Source: Plantago ovata (taxonomy: Eukaryota > Streptophyta > Magnoliopsida > Lamiales > Plantaginaceae). Taken from it: 64,000 nucleotides of DNA. The notes beneath the pieces were generated by a model. It ran no database searches, was not told the DNA's origin, and was given only the letters and a program-made list of their open reading frames with translations. Location: the NCBI GenBank assembly GCA_028274465.1, contig CM051457.1, forward strand, positions 65,552,018-65,616,017, written 5' to 3'. Position 1 is the stretch's first letter; every line of letters begins with the position of its first letter. Positions 54,624 to 64,000 of this stretch are shown one piece after another. A program made the translations under genes and the position numbers.

Positions 54624-57075
54624 CTGGAGGAAAAGGCCATGCAGCAAAAGTCGAAAGTTGATTGGCTTCGACTAGGGGATGGAAATAATGCATACTTCCA
54701 TGCGTGTGTGCGGGGAAAAATCAGAACGGTGGCATCCAACAGCTGGTAAACGGGTCTGGCGGTGTTTTGCGCTCCCATGAGGATATTGAAAAGGAAGTAC
54801 TCGACTTCTATTGCGGGTTGCTTGGGCAGGCTGCTGCACGCCTCCAAGTTGTCGATTTAGAAGCCTTACGCTGGACCCCAGCTACTGCGCCAAAGTAGAG
54901 CTGACCTGGTTGCTACAGTAACGGAGAAAGAAGTATGGGACGCACTCAATTCTATTGGAGATTGCAAGGCACCGGGAGTGGATGACTTTAATGCAAAATT
55001 TTTCAAGGCAACTTGGCATCTCATCAAACATGATTTACTTGCCGCTATACTTGAATTCTTCCAACAAGGTAAATTGTACCCCGCTTGGAACTGTACTTTA
55101 GTGACATTGATTCCGAAAACACCGGAGGCTAGAACAATGAGGGAGTTGCGCCCTATTTCTTGGTGCACCACGGTGTACAAGATTATCTCTAAAATCCTTA
55201 CTAATCGGTTGGGGAAGGTCGTTCCAGAGATTGTAAATGATAGTCAGTCGGATTTCATCCCAGAGAGACATATTCAAGACAATATCTTAATGGCTCAAGA
55301 ACTGGTTAAAGGATAGAACAGGAAAGGTGTTTCTCCACGGTGCATGATACAGATGGACATGCAGAAAGCATACGATACGGTGGAATGGAGTGCTTTGGAG
55401 GGGATAATGAGAGCTTGGCTTTCCGTGTTTATTTATTCAATGGGTACTCTTGTGTGTGACGTCGGTCTCATATTGGTATTCAATTAATGGCACTCCGTCT
55501 CGCATCCTTAAAGCAAAGCGGGGTCTTCGCCAAGGCGACCCTATGTCTCCGTTACTATTTGTTTTGGTGATGGAGTACCTACATAAGTGTTACAGAGGCT
55601 GGCTTTAAATCCTAATTTTAATTTCCACCCCAAGTGTGAGAAATTAAAGATTACTAACCTCTGTTTTGCGGATGATTTGATGTTATTTGTTCGTGGAGAT
55701 GTGATCTCAGTTCAGTTACTTATGCAACAATTTCATACATTCTCCCGGACTACAGGATTGGCGGCTAACATGGGGAAGTGTAAAGTCTTCCTGGGAGGCG
55801 TGAATGAGGAAGACACCGGCAATATCTTACATCACACTGGATTCTCTAGGGGAGTCTTGCCGATTAAGTATCTTGGAATTCCTTAGTATGCAAAGAAGCT
55901 TACTGTCAACATGTGCCAACCCTTGATTGATAAAATATTACAACGTGTGCGACATTGGACATCTCGATTGTTGAGCTTTGCTGGAAGCCAACAACTAATA
56001 GAGAGTGTCATATTTCTATTACTAACTATTGGCTTCAAGTATTCCCTATCCCTAAGCAGGTACTTCATCACATTGAGAGTATTTGTCGAGTCTTCCTGTG
56101 GAGTGGGCAAGATGGCAACTCTCGGAAATCTCTTGTAGCTTGGGAACAGGTATGCAACCCAAGGAGCTGTGGGGGTTTGAATATTCGTGCTCTATCAGAA
56201 TGGAATAAAACATTGATGGCTAAAGTATTGTGGAACCTACAAAACAAAGCGGATAAGCTATGGATACGGTGGGTGCATATCTACTACATTAAAAATCAAC
56301 CCCCGGAAGAGTACTGCCCTGTGTCGAGTTGCTCTTGGATACTCAAAAGTGTCCTTCAATTCCGGGACATAATATATGGCCTCCAAGAATGGAACGAGTG
56401 CATAATTAAAGGGAGTTTCAACCTCTAGAACATTTACAAGGGCTCAGGGGACCAAAAACTAAGGTGTTTTGGCGTGACTTGGTGCTGAAAAATATGGCTA
56501 GGCCACGGGATGTATTCATACTCTGGCTGAGCCTACCTAAGAGATTGGTGACGAAAGATAGATTGCTTGGTTTTGGCATTGATAATGATGGACTATGTTG
56601 CTTTTGTGGTGGTGACGAGAGTGTGGAGCACCTCTTTTTTGATTGTGCAGGCACTCGAAATATCTTAGCACAGGTCCTGGGGTGGATTGATGTGATTCTG
56701 CTTTGGAACTCTTGGGACAGCGGCATGATGGAGCTAGCCCGTAGAGCTCGTGGCAAGGGATGGAAGGGAAAGTTACTCAAGGGGCTCATTGCATAGTGTG
56801 TGTATGGCATATGGGCTGCCCGGAACGCGTATATATTCCAACAAAGCCTTTCGACATGCATGCCATTGGTGCGAAAGTGATCGACTTGATATCGCAACGC
56901 AACATATTGTTCCTCAAGCTGAAAGCGCCGGTTCACAACCTGATTTTTGGGGGGGACTAGGTCCTTTATTACTTGAATTTTCTTCGCTTTTGTTGAACTG
57001 TTTAGACTAGGATCTAGTAGGTAATATTGTTGGTCTGGACATTTTGTCGACCTTATTATACTGAACTGTTTTTTG
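54624..57075 (+). mobile_element. L1-type LINE, 3' half, degenerate
   Basis: The coding remnant begins LEEKAMQQKSKVDWLRLGD and NAYFHACVRG, the stretch between endonuclease and RT in plant L1. RT follows: APGVDDFNAKFFK, TLVTLIPKT, LRPISWCTTVYKIISKILTN, QSDFIPERHIQDNIL, MQKAYDTVEW, GLRQGDPMSPLLF and the catalytic FADD (55665-55676). It ends with the zf-RVT domain (about 56455-56700, with CCFCGGDESVEHLFFDC) and GIWAARNAYIF. Breaks include stops at 54896-54898 and 55314-55316, a frameshift near 54715 and more between 55400 and 55600 and near 56100. No clear poly-A tail; the 3' end near 57075 is approximate. The 5' half must lie left of the window, beyond the nested stack. Confidence 0.85.
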
Positions 57076-57803
57076 AAGTCGTAATGAGAAGATCTCGCAT
57101 AAAAAAAATCATGGTTTTTAACTCTGAGTTATAACAAGTACAATCACACAATAATGAAGAATGAACTTCATACCAAATTAAACTGAGGTGTGACGTTAAG
57201 AAGATCAACTCACTCAAGCAAATTATCAAAGCATATTTCCTTAACCTATTATCACAGAATGCTAATATCACTTCCATCAACAAACATGTTCTTGGTCTTG
57301 TAAATTGGCATGTACTTCGCATTAATTAAACACAAAGAGTCATATAAGCAATTTCATATCAAGTAGAGAAGGATAATGATCGATTAACAGGGCAACTTCA
57401 ATATTAGTCTTATACCATTAGCGCGAAAGATGCAAGATCATGCAATACTACAACTTAAAGTAATATAAATATATAAATTCATGCTATCAACCGTACTGAT
57501 ATATCACAAGCAACAAGTTGACCATAAGCATACCATTAAGGCTTTGAAACAATTAATTAAACTAATCATGCAGCAACCTCAGTGAGCTTTGTAATGCAAA
57601 CATAACATGGATGAACTATCCAGGTTGGTAGAAGAAACTAAACCGTAAACTCGATCATACATAACCACAATACATATATAGACATTCTGATCAAACTCAT
57701 ATACATGACCTCTAAACATGAAATTTAACCATAGCCAAACTAAAGTAAATAATTTACTATTCAAAAACATTTTGATCAGCAACAATCATAATCAAGTAAA
57801 AAG
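57076..57803. other. AT-rich DNA, nothing recognised
   Basis: About 730 bases of AT-rich sequence without a coding region longer than about 90 codons, without repeats shared with the rest of the window, and without a recognisable RNA gene. It may be the LINE 3' flank or older decayed elements. Confidence 0.5.
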
Positions 57804-58012
57804 GTCCATTACACACAACCACCTTTTGTTCACCGATATTACATCGACCCCCTCGTTATTCCCGAGTTAGCATTGAACACCTTTTTGTTCAACTTTAATT
57901 ACATATAACCCCACGACTTTGACTTTTCACGCTCTAAATCGTGGAAAGTACCATTTTGTCCTCGTCGGAATTTCTGTTTTTTTGACCGGCCAAACAGCTT
58001 AACATTATGGGT
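57804..58012. mobile_element. Mutator-like element end, second copy
   Basis: GGTCCATTACACACAACCAC onward matches 6630-6835 at roughly 85% or better (TTCCCGAGTT, ACATATAACCCCACGACTTTG, ACTTTTCACGC). The match stops at AACAGCTTAA, the point where the copy in element 1 leaves its end region. The right end of this copy was not found, so it is either truncated or has an unrelated interior. Confidence 0.65.
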
Positions 58013-58541
58013 TTATATGTAATAAAATTTGAATTTCTAGTGCTCAAATGAAAAACAATTAACAAAAATATTCAAAATCATCTAGTCGTAGGAATAGTGT
58101 TGAACCAATTTTCAGGGTTAATAATATTTTAAAATTTAAATTGGTATGTATATCAACTAACATTTACATGGGAAAAATTAAAAAACTATGTCACAACTAT
58201 TAATTTAATTTGAAATCATCTATGTAACTACTACACATACTCTCTAATAAAGAAGCTCCACTTAATCATGAAGCACCTGCTCAACAATGAGTGAGAGAAT
58301 ACGTATGATTCTTACTTTTTTTTTTTCTTATTATTTAATTTGATTTATATTACTAACTTAGACTAAAAGTTTTGAAACAAAGCCACCACATACCCACCAC
58401 TTGCGATATATGCATATTTTTTGTTATGTAATAACTACTAATCTGATGGTAACTTTGGTTATTTTTGTATAATTGTGTTGGGCAATTAAATTAAATAATA
58501 TGATTTGAAATTAAAAAATTTAATTGGACGTGCATATGTAA
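58013..58541. other. AT-rich DNA, nothing recognised
   Basis: Very AT-rich, with no coding region or RNA gene seen. It could be the interior of the Mutator-like element whose end is at 57804, but no matching right end is visible. Confidence 0.45.
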
Positions 58542-59111
58542 GACCATCTTCAACCCTCAAACTCTATCTTACGCCACGTCAGCATTCTACTCATATAAAA
58601 CTCTATCATAAACTTTATCTTCAACCCTCATACTCTATCTTACCCAAATTTTCCTTTTATTTACTCATTTCTTTTTAAACTACTCTATTCTTTTTCCGTT
58701 TCCTTTAAAACATAATACTTCATATTATTTAAATGGTGTTAATTAATTAAAATAATATAAAACTACATACTTTATATTATTTGAATGTCATTTTCTATTT
58801 ATTTCAAATATTTTAAATTTTACAATTGATATTTCAGTATAATTTATCAATAGTGAAATATATGAAAAATAAATAATAAAAAATAAAAGAAAAAAAGAAA
58901 TTAAAAGATAAGAATTAAAAATATAAGGCAGTTAAAAAAAATAACGAAAAGATAGAAAAAAAGAAAAAAGTAAAAGAAAAAAAAAGAAAACGGAAAACTT
59001 ACGCGTTTGCTTCGGAAGACTATCTTACTTTTGTAAATCAGGATGGAGTCTCACGTTTGCTAGTTTGTTGACCAATTTGCAAATCTTTTTACAAATGGGA
59101 TGGAGATGATC
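58542..59111. mobile_element. Tourist-like (PIF/Harbinger) MITE
   Basis: A 570-bp insert with imperfect terminal inverted repeats GACCATCTTCAACCC (58542-58556) and GGGATGGAGATGATC (59097-59111), 12 of 15 pairing. It is flanked by TAA on both sides (58539-58541 and 59112-59114), the duplication typical of PIF/Harbinger. The ends resemble the widespread plant type GAGCATCTCCAAC. The interior is AT-rich with no coding capacity. The start region has an internal repeat of CTTCAACCCTCA-ACTCTATCTTAC (58549 and 58619). Confidence 0.65.
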
Positions 59112-59191
59112 TAAAACATAGTTGGTGTTTGGGAATTTTAGTAATGTAAATATATAAAAATATAAACATATTTTTAACGAATACTTATTTT

Positions 59192-59205
59192 TACATTTTT
59201 GATTT

Positions 59206-59251
<46 letters not shown>

Positions 59252-59304
59252 ATATATATATATACATATATATATATGTATATATGTATATATATATATA
59301 CATA

Positions 59305-59379
<75 letters not shown>

Positions 59380-59393
59380 AAATCAAAAATGTA
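59192..59393. repeat. TA-rich near-perfect palindrome
   Basis: The arms TACATTTTTGATTTTATTAT (from 59192) and its complement (ending 59393) enclose about 160 bases of TA dinucleotides with scattered TATG / CATA. The whole 202 bases can fold as one cruciform. The outer bases could be TA target duplications of a tiny foldback element. Reading frames here (IYIYIY) are artefacts. Copia element 4 inserted directly at its right edge. Confidence 0.8.
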
Positions 59394-59396
59394 TAC

Positions 59397-60971
59397 TGTT
59401 AGGAAACTTGTAATTTTGATGAGCAATTAGCCATGCTAAATAAAGGAAAGTCCAATAACTAGTACTCTTAAGGTCCATAGGAATTTAGAATTTTAAGGAC
59501 ATTGTAAAAGAGGAACGTTTGCTGAAAACTTAGAATAGGTGCTAGATAGGTTGGTTTTACCGCTTATGATGTATCTTGTTTTCTGAAAAGAAATACAACC
59601 TATTGAAGCATTTGCTGATGATGTACTTTGTTTTTACAAACAAAATATTGAAGCATTTAGAACCGCTCAGAATCTTGAAGATTTCGAAGACTGAAGACTA
59701 GAAGATTTCTGAAGACTGGTATCTTACAAAGGCACATGTTGCTCAGAAAATGGGAACTTCAACAACAGTTTGCATAAGTGAAAATCTATATGACAGAGTA
59801 GGTTGTGCTTGCTGAAACTGAGACTGACCACTTGCTGATGGAACATATGTGACCTCTTGCTGAAAGTACTTGCATTTGCGCTCCATTGTTACTGTTTGAA
59901 TTTTATTCAAATAAGCATTAAATGCAAAACATGCACGGGAAGGACATGAAGACTAGAAGACAAACAAGGACGCTGCTGAAAGTACAAAAGCAAGATAGTG
60001 ACATTTTAAGGAACAAAAGCCTTAGAATTTAAAATTCAAACGGCTCCTTATTTTCACTATAAATAGAGGTCATCCGGCAAAGAGTTGAAGTGTGTCAACA
60101 ACGTGATCATACTCTCACTTGTGCTTAAACTCACATACCCTTCAAATACTCCTACTGCCATTGATCCGTTCCAAGACTTAAAGCTTGAAAAAGCTACTTG
60201 TGAAGAAGTAGAATTTACACGACTAAGAAATTAGTTAAGTGTTCTTTCTTTCTTTCGAACAAGAACAAGTCTTGACACCAGAAACAATCAAACTTGCTTA
60301 CTGGAAAGTATTCAAAGTTTTGTTTCTTAGATTACTTGTTGTAACTGAATAAGTTATAATTAAGTTATCTCATCCCAAACCTCTCTAACTGAAAATACAC
60401 CCTTTCAGGCGTGATATTCAGGGGGAACTTAATCGAGCATAGTTTTGCTGATTAAAAGTACCAAGTTTGGTGGAGAACAAGGTTACGTTCTCTAGATTAG
60501 GTTGGAGACGAAGCAAGTGTGCTTTGGTTTCTGTTTGGATCGCTCTAGATAGGTGTTGTAAGGAACCTCAAACTTATCTTAGTGGATTCAGTCCTAGAAA
60601 GGACAAAGTGGATTAGTTGAGAGATTACGCCACTCTCAGATACCACTATAAAAGTGTTTGTGTGATTTACTTACTGTACTTGGTTTTCAGCAAATCATAT
60701 TTATCTGTACACAGTCACTCACATCCCTTGCTGAAACCTTCATTTACTAAAAGAGCACTTATTGTATCAAAGATTTCCGCTCTCTGATTTTAAGTATCAG
60801 CAAACCTAGTTACTGCAAAGTAACTTGTGCTTGCTGAGAAAGTTAAGTATCAGCAAACTCATTACTGAAAAGTAATAAGCACTTGCTGAGAAAGTTTTAA
60901 ACGACGAAAGTTTTAAAAGACTATTCACCCCCCCTCCTCTAGTCTTTTCTTGTTGTTTAAAGGGACCAACA
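59397..60971 (+). repeat. Element 4 5' LTR
   Basis: TGTTAGGAAACTTG to GGACCAACA, 1575 bp, with the TATA box at 60057-60066. The hairpin chain downstream includes ATTACTGAAAAGTAAT (60861-60876), and a C-tract lies near 60927. Confidence 0.92.
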
Positions 60972-61083
60972 AGTGGTATCAGAGCTGGAGGTTCTTTAAC
61001 CTTCAGCACTGAACCTAGATCCCCTTAGGTGCTTTCCGTAAATCACTCTCACTTGATCAGTTTGGTAGTGCTTTGCTGACAGG

Positions 61084-63560
61084 ATGTCTTTAGGAGACGC
61101 TCCCTTGCTGAAGCTGGAAAACTACGAAAAATGGCGAAACAAAATGATGCTACATCTTGAGGCCATTAGTGATGAGATGGTCACTGTCATTAATGATGGA
61201 CCCATCAAGATCACTAAGGTTGAAAGGAGTTTCCGTCACAAGACCACTGAAGCTGGAAAGGAAACTATCTTAGGCAAACCGGTTGATACCGTCGTGCCAA
61301 AACCAAGAGAGGAATGGACTTCCGACGAAGCTAAGAGATTCCGTCTTGATGGCCAAGCAAGAAACATCATCATTCGATCAACTCCGGATACCATACAGTG
61401 CAAACTGTGGGGTGCTAAAACTGCTAAGGAAGCTTGGAAAATGGTTCAAGATCTTTGTGCTGGATCTGACAAAACCAAGGAAAACAAACTTGAAGTACTG
61501 AAATTAAAGTTTCAAAACTTTAAACAAGGTACAAACGAGTCACTGGAAGACTTGGACTTCAGATTCACAACTCTTGTTAGTGAAATGGCAGCCTTGGGTG
61601 TTGGAAATCTTTACTCAGATTCTGAGAAGGTGAAAACCATCATCAGAAGTCTGAATCAAGAATGGAGCCACACTCAGAATTTCTATTACAATCAAGGAAT
61701 GCTAGACATTACACCAACAGAGTTGTTTTCTCATCTTGCTACTGTCAACTATGAGACAAAGCAAAGAGAAAATGTGTTTGCTGAAAAATCGCAAAACATT
61801 GCTCTTGCTGCAAAACCGTCATCTTCTGAGAAGAAGAATGATAAAGAACCTGCTGATGAAAACTCTGTGGTTGTCAAAAACATGAAGAAATTGATCAGTA
61901 AGGAACTTGAAAGGCGAAAAGCAAAAGAGAAGCTGAAAAAGCATCTTGGTAACAACTACCATAAGTACAAGAATGAGACTAGCTCGCTGAACAAGCAAGC
62001 TCAGCAAGCAACTTCATCAGAAGAACCAGCAGTTGGAAATGATCTCTGTTTTTACTGCAAAAAGCCTGGACACTTCAAAGCAAATTGCCCTTTGCGGAAA
62101 GGCAAATCTGCTGAAAAGAAGAAGAAGTTCAAAAGAGCTTTTATTGTTGAAGAAAAGAAGAAGCTTCAAGCAAAAATTGATGCATTGTGCATTGATACTA
62201 GCTCCGAAGACAGTGAGGATGAAAGTTCAGACACTGACGATGAAGAAGCCACTCTAGACGTGGAGATTGGCAAAGAAGTTTGTGGAATAGCTATGGAAGC
62301 TTATCCAGATGTGTCAAACTACGAGTTCTGATTCATGACCGGTCAGGTAAACAACCCTACCTCTGACTCAGACTCAGAAAGTGAAGACGAGATTGACCTT
62401 GACAAGATTCAAGGAGAAATCGAAAGATTTGAGAAAACTCTGAGCAGACAGCAAGAGAAACTACAGATTGCTGAAACTCTGACCAAGCAGACTACTGCAA
62501 AGTATGTCTTGCTGAAGGAAGAGACAGAAGAAAATGATGCTGAAATAAGGCGTCTTAAGAAGTTGATTGCTGAAGCTACAAAGAAGATTTCTCAAATGGC
62601 ATTAGAATTGGAAGAATATCAGTCCTCAATTCTAAAGTTACTTGCTCAAATCCAAGAAATGAAAAAGATGAAAATCAATTTCAAATCTTATGCTGACGCA
62701 AGTAATACGCTGACTGAACTAAACTCTTATTTGAGAGATCCATCTCAGAAAGAAGGTTTAGGTGCAACGTATGAAGGTGATGACGTAGAAATCTTGAGTA
62801 AAGATAAAACACCGATTTCCTTCGTACATGCTACTAATAGTGGTCAACCAGAACTCTATCAGTTTGGTCAATCTAAGGTTGTTGAAACATGCAATCAAGT
62901 ACCTACGACCATAAAGCCCGTTGTTGCTACTCAAAGTAACAAGACTTTAAAAGGAAAACAGGTTGTTGTGAAGCAAACTGAAAAGAAGAAAGATGTTGTG
63001 AAGCATTCCGCCAAACAAGTTGTTGAAAAGCAATTTGTTAAGTCAAAAGGCAAGATTACTAAAAGTAATCAGAAGACCTTTGCTGACAAACCTGAATCAA
63101 GTAAGGTTGCTGACACAAAAGCTCAGCATTCTCCGAAAAGTGGACTCGGTTTCAAAACCAAGCAAAGTCAACTTTTTCACGAGTATAAGCAAAGTCAGCA
63201 AAGATACTTCAAAGAGATGAACAAAATCAAGCCTAAGAGTTCTGAAAAGACTCTAAATGCTAGGGCTAGAAGGAACCTTGCTAGAAAATAACTTACTGAA
63301 AAGTATGTTCAGCAAAAAGGTCAACCGAGCAAGACACCACATCAGAAAGTGGACTTGATCAGCACGAATCAAAAGTCTTTCAGCTCAACACCTCTTAGTT
63401 CCTTAGCAAGTAGAAAACAAGTCAAAGTTGAAAAACTTAAGACTTGGTTTCCACTAGACGCATTCTTGAACATGTTAATGGACATCCAACGTTGGATAAT
63501 TAACTTGTTTGCTCTTGATTGTGCAGACTTCAGCCACGGAGACAAACGATGCAATCTAGC
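61084..63560 (+). pseudogene. gag: Element 4 gag region
   Basis: Begins MSLGDAPLLKLENYEKWRNK, the cleanest copy of the family gag start. It has zinc knuckle CFYCKKPGHFKANC (about 62046-62087), an acidic Ser/Asp stretch, a coiled coil (62390-62690) and a Lys-rich tail. Fossil. Confidence 0.9.
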
Positions 63561-64000
63561 ACTTTGACAGTGGTTGTGGAAAGCACATGACGGGGAACAA
63601 GAATAACCTTATAAACTATAGACGGTGGACTAAAGGTCCAACAATAAGGTTTGCTGGTGGAGGCTCTGGTTCTACAAAAGGCTATGGTGACGTGAAGTTA
63701 GGATGCATAACCATTACTGGAGTTCTTTATGTCAAAAATCTTAAGTTTAATCTTTTCAGCATGAGTCAGTTTGCTGACAAAGGATACTTCATCAAAATCA
63801 AAAGTGATGAATGTAAACTTATAGATTTCGAGACTAAAAAGGTTATTATGATTGCAAGAAGATCAGGAGGCTTGTTCACCGTAGATTGTTCTTCAGCAAT
63901 CGTTGAAAAATGCCTTGTCTCAGATCACGATTGCCTTGCTGAAAAAGCATGGCTATGGCATAAACGAACAAGTCATCTAAACTTCAAGACGCTGAATAAG
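63561..64000 (+). pseudogene. pol: Element 4 protease and integrase start
   Basis: The protease DSGCGKHMTG motif lies near 63566-63600. After the SGVLYVKNLKFNLFSMSQF-like stretch, the pre-integrase domain starts with AWLWHKRTSHLNFKT, where the window ends. Fossil, cut by the window edge. Confidence 0.85.

Larger units (their letters stand above)
59397..64000 (+). mobile_element. Copia element 4 (Sirevirus-like), 5' part, fossil
   Basis: It begins with the LTR 59397-60971, followed by the primer site TGGTATCAGAGC (60974-60985), gag and the start of protease-integrase. The window ends inside the integrase zinc-binding domain. It is the same LTR subtype as element 1 and very close to it in gag. 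Broken, with about two or three breaks in the visible part, so it looks younger than elements 2 and 3. The far end and its duplication (predicted tatac, 59392-59396) lie beyond the window. Confidence 0.9.

Noticed and set aside
57076-57803. Host gene downstream of the LINE
   Set aside because: No frame with codon-like content or splice-site pattern that I can support.
59174-59430. Open frames of Ile-Tyr repeats on both strands
   Set aside because: Products of the TA-rich palindrome.
1-64000. CRISPR array, operon, rRNA genes
   Set aside because: No spaced short repeats of that type and no rRNA words; the repeats present are LTRs, minisatellite and hairpin units in plant DNA.

Overview
The window is flowering-plant nuclear DNA. 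The evidence is plant LTR retrotransposons with initiator-Met and Asp tRNA primer sites, a CACTA transposon carrying a piece of a plant LRR receptor kinase, an L1-type LINE with a plant zf-RVT tail and a Tourist-like MITE. I found no intact host gene. Nearly all of it is a nested stack of transposable elements, and the order of insertion can be read from target-site duplications and from host sequence that resumes after each insert.

Layers, oldest outside. A LINE (54624-57075) was hit by Copia element 3 (minus strand; visible parts 36786-39060 and 52255-54623). Element 3 was hit by Copia element 2 (plus; pieces 1352-1760, 17549-20154 and 25096-36785) and by Athila-like Gypsy element G1 (minus, 39061-52254, duplication ACGGC). 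G1 was hit by its relative G2 (plus, 41302-47698, duplication CCTCC). Element 2 was hit in its 5' LTR by Copia element 1 (1761-17548, duplication AACCT) and by another Copia (508-1351), which itself carries a Gypsy LTR (1-507). A CACTA element (20155-25095) sits in the gag of element 2. A Mutator-like element (6629-7994, duplication GACTGAAAT) sits in the integrase of element 1.

Right of the LINE (57076-59396) lie AT-rich DNA, a second copy of the Mutator-like end, a Tourist-like MITE and a TA-rich palindrome. Copia element 4 begins at 59397 and runs off the window. Elements 1-4 are one Sirevirus-like Copia family of about 14-15 kb. The order is LTR, tRNA-iMet primer site, gag with zinc knuckle and coiled coil, protease, integrase, RT, RNase H, a noncoding block, a very long extra 3' ORF region, polypurine tract and LTR. 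All copies are treated as broken fossils.

The most unusual signal is in the RNA of this Copia family. Between RNase H and the extra ORF lie seven short hairpins. They share a seven-base loop close to ACRGGYA, and their stems differ from unit to unit yet stay paired. The same stretch holds a 16-base copy of the LTR start, a purine tract like the polypurine tract, and an LTR-like motif plus TATA box just before the extra ORF. It may be a relic LTR serving as the promoter of the extra gene. The LTR itself is also a chain of small hairpins. Other notable items are a hairpin-unit minisatellite inside the Mutator-like element, the receptor-kinase exon and tRNA-Pro-like sequence inside the CACTA element, and a GC-rich palindromic module reused in the LTRs and interiors of the Gypsy family.
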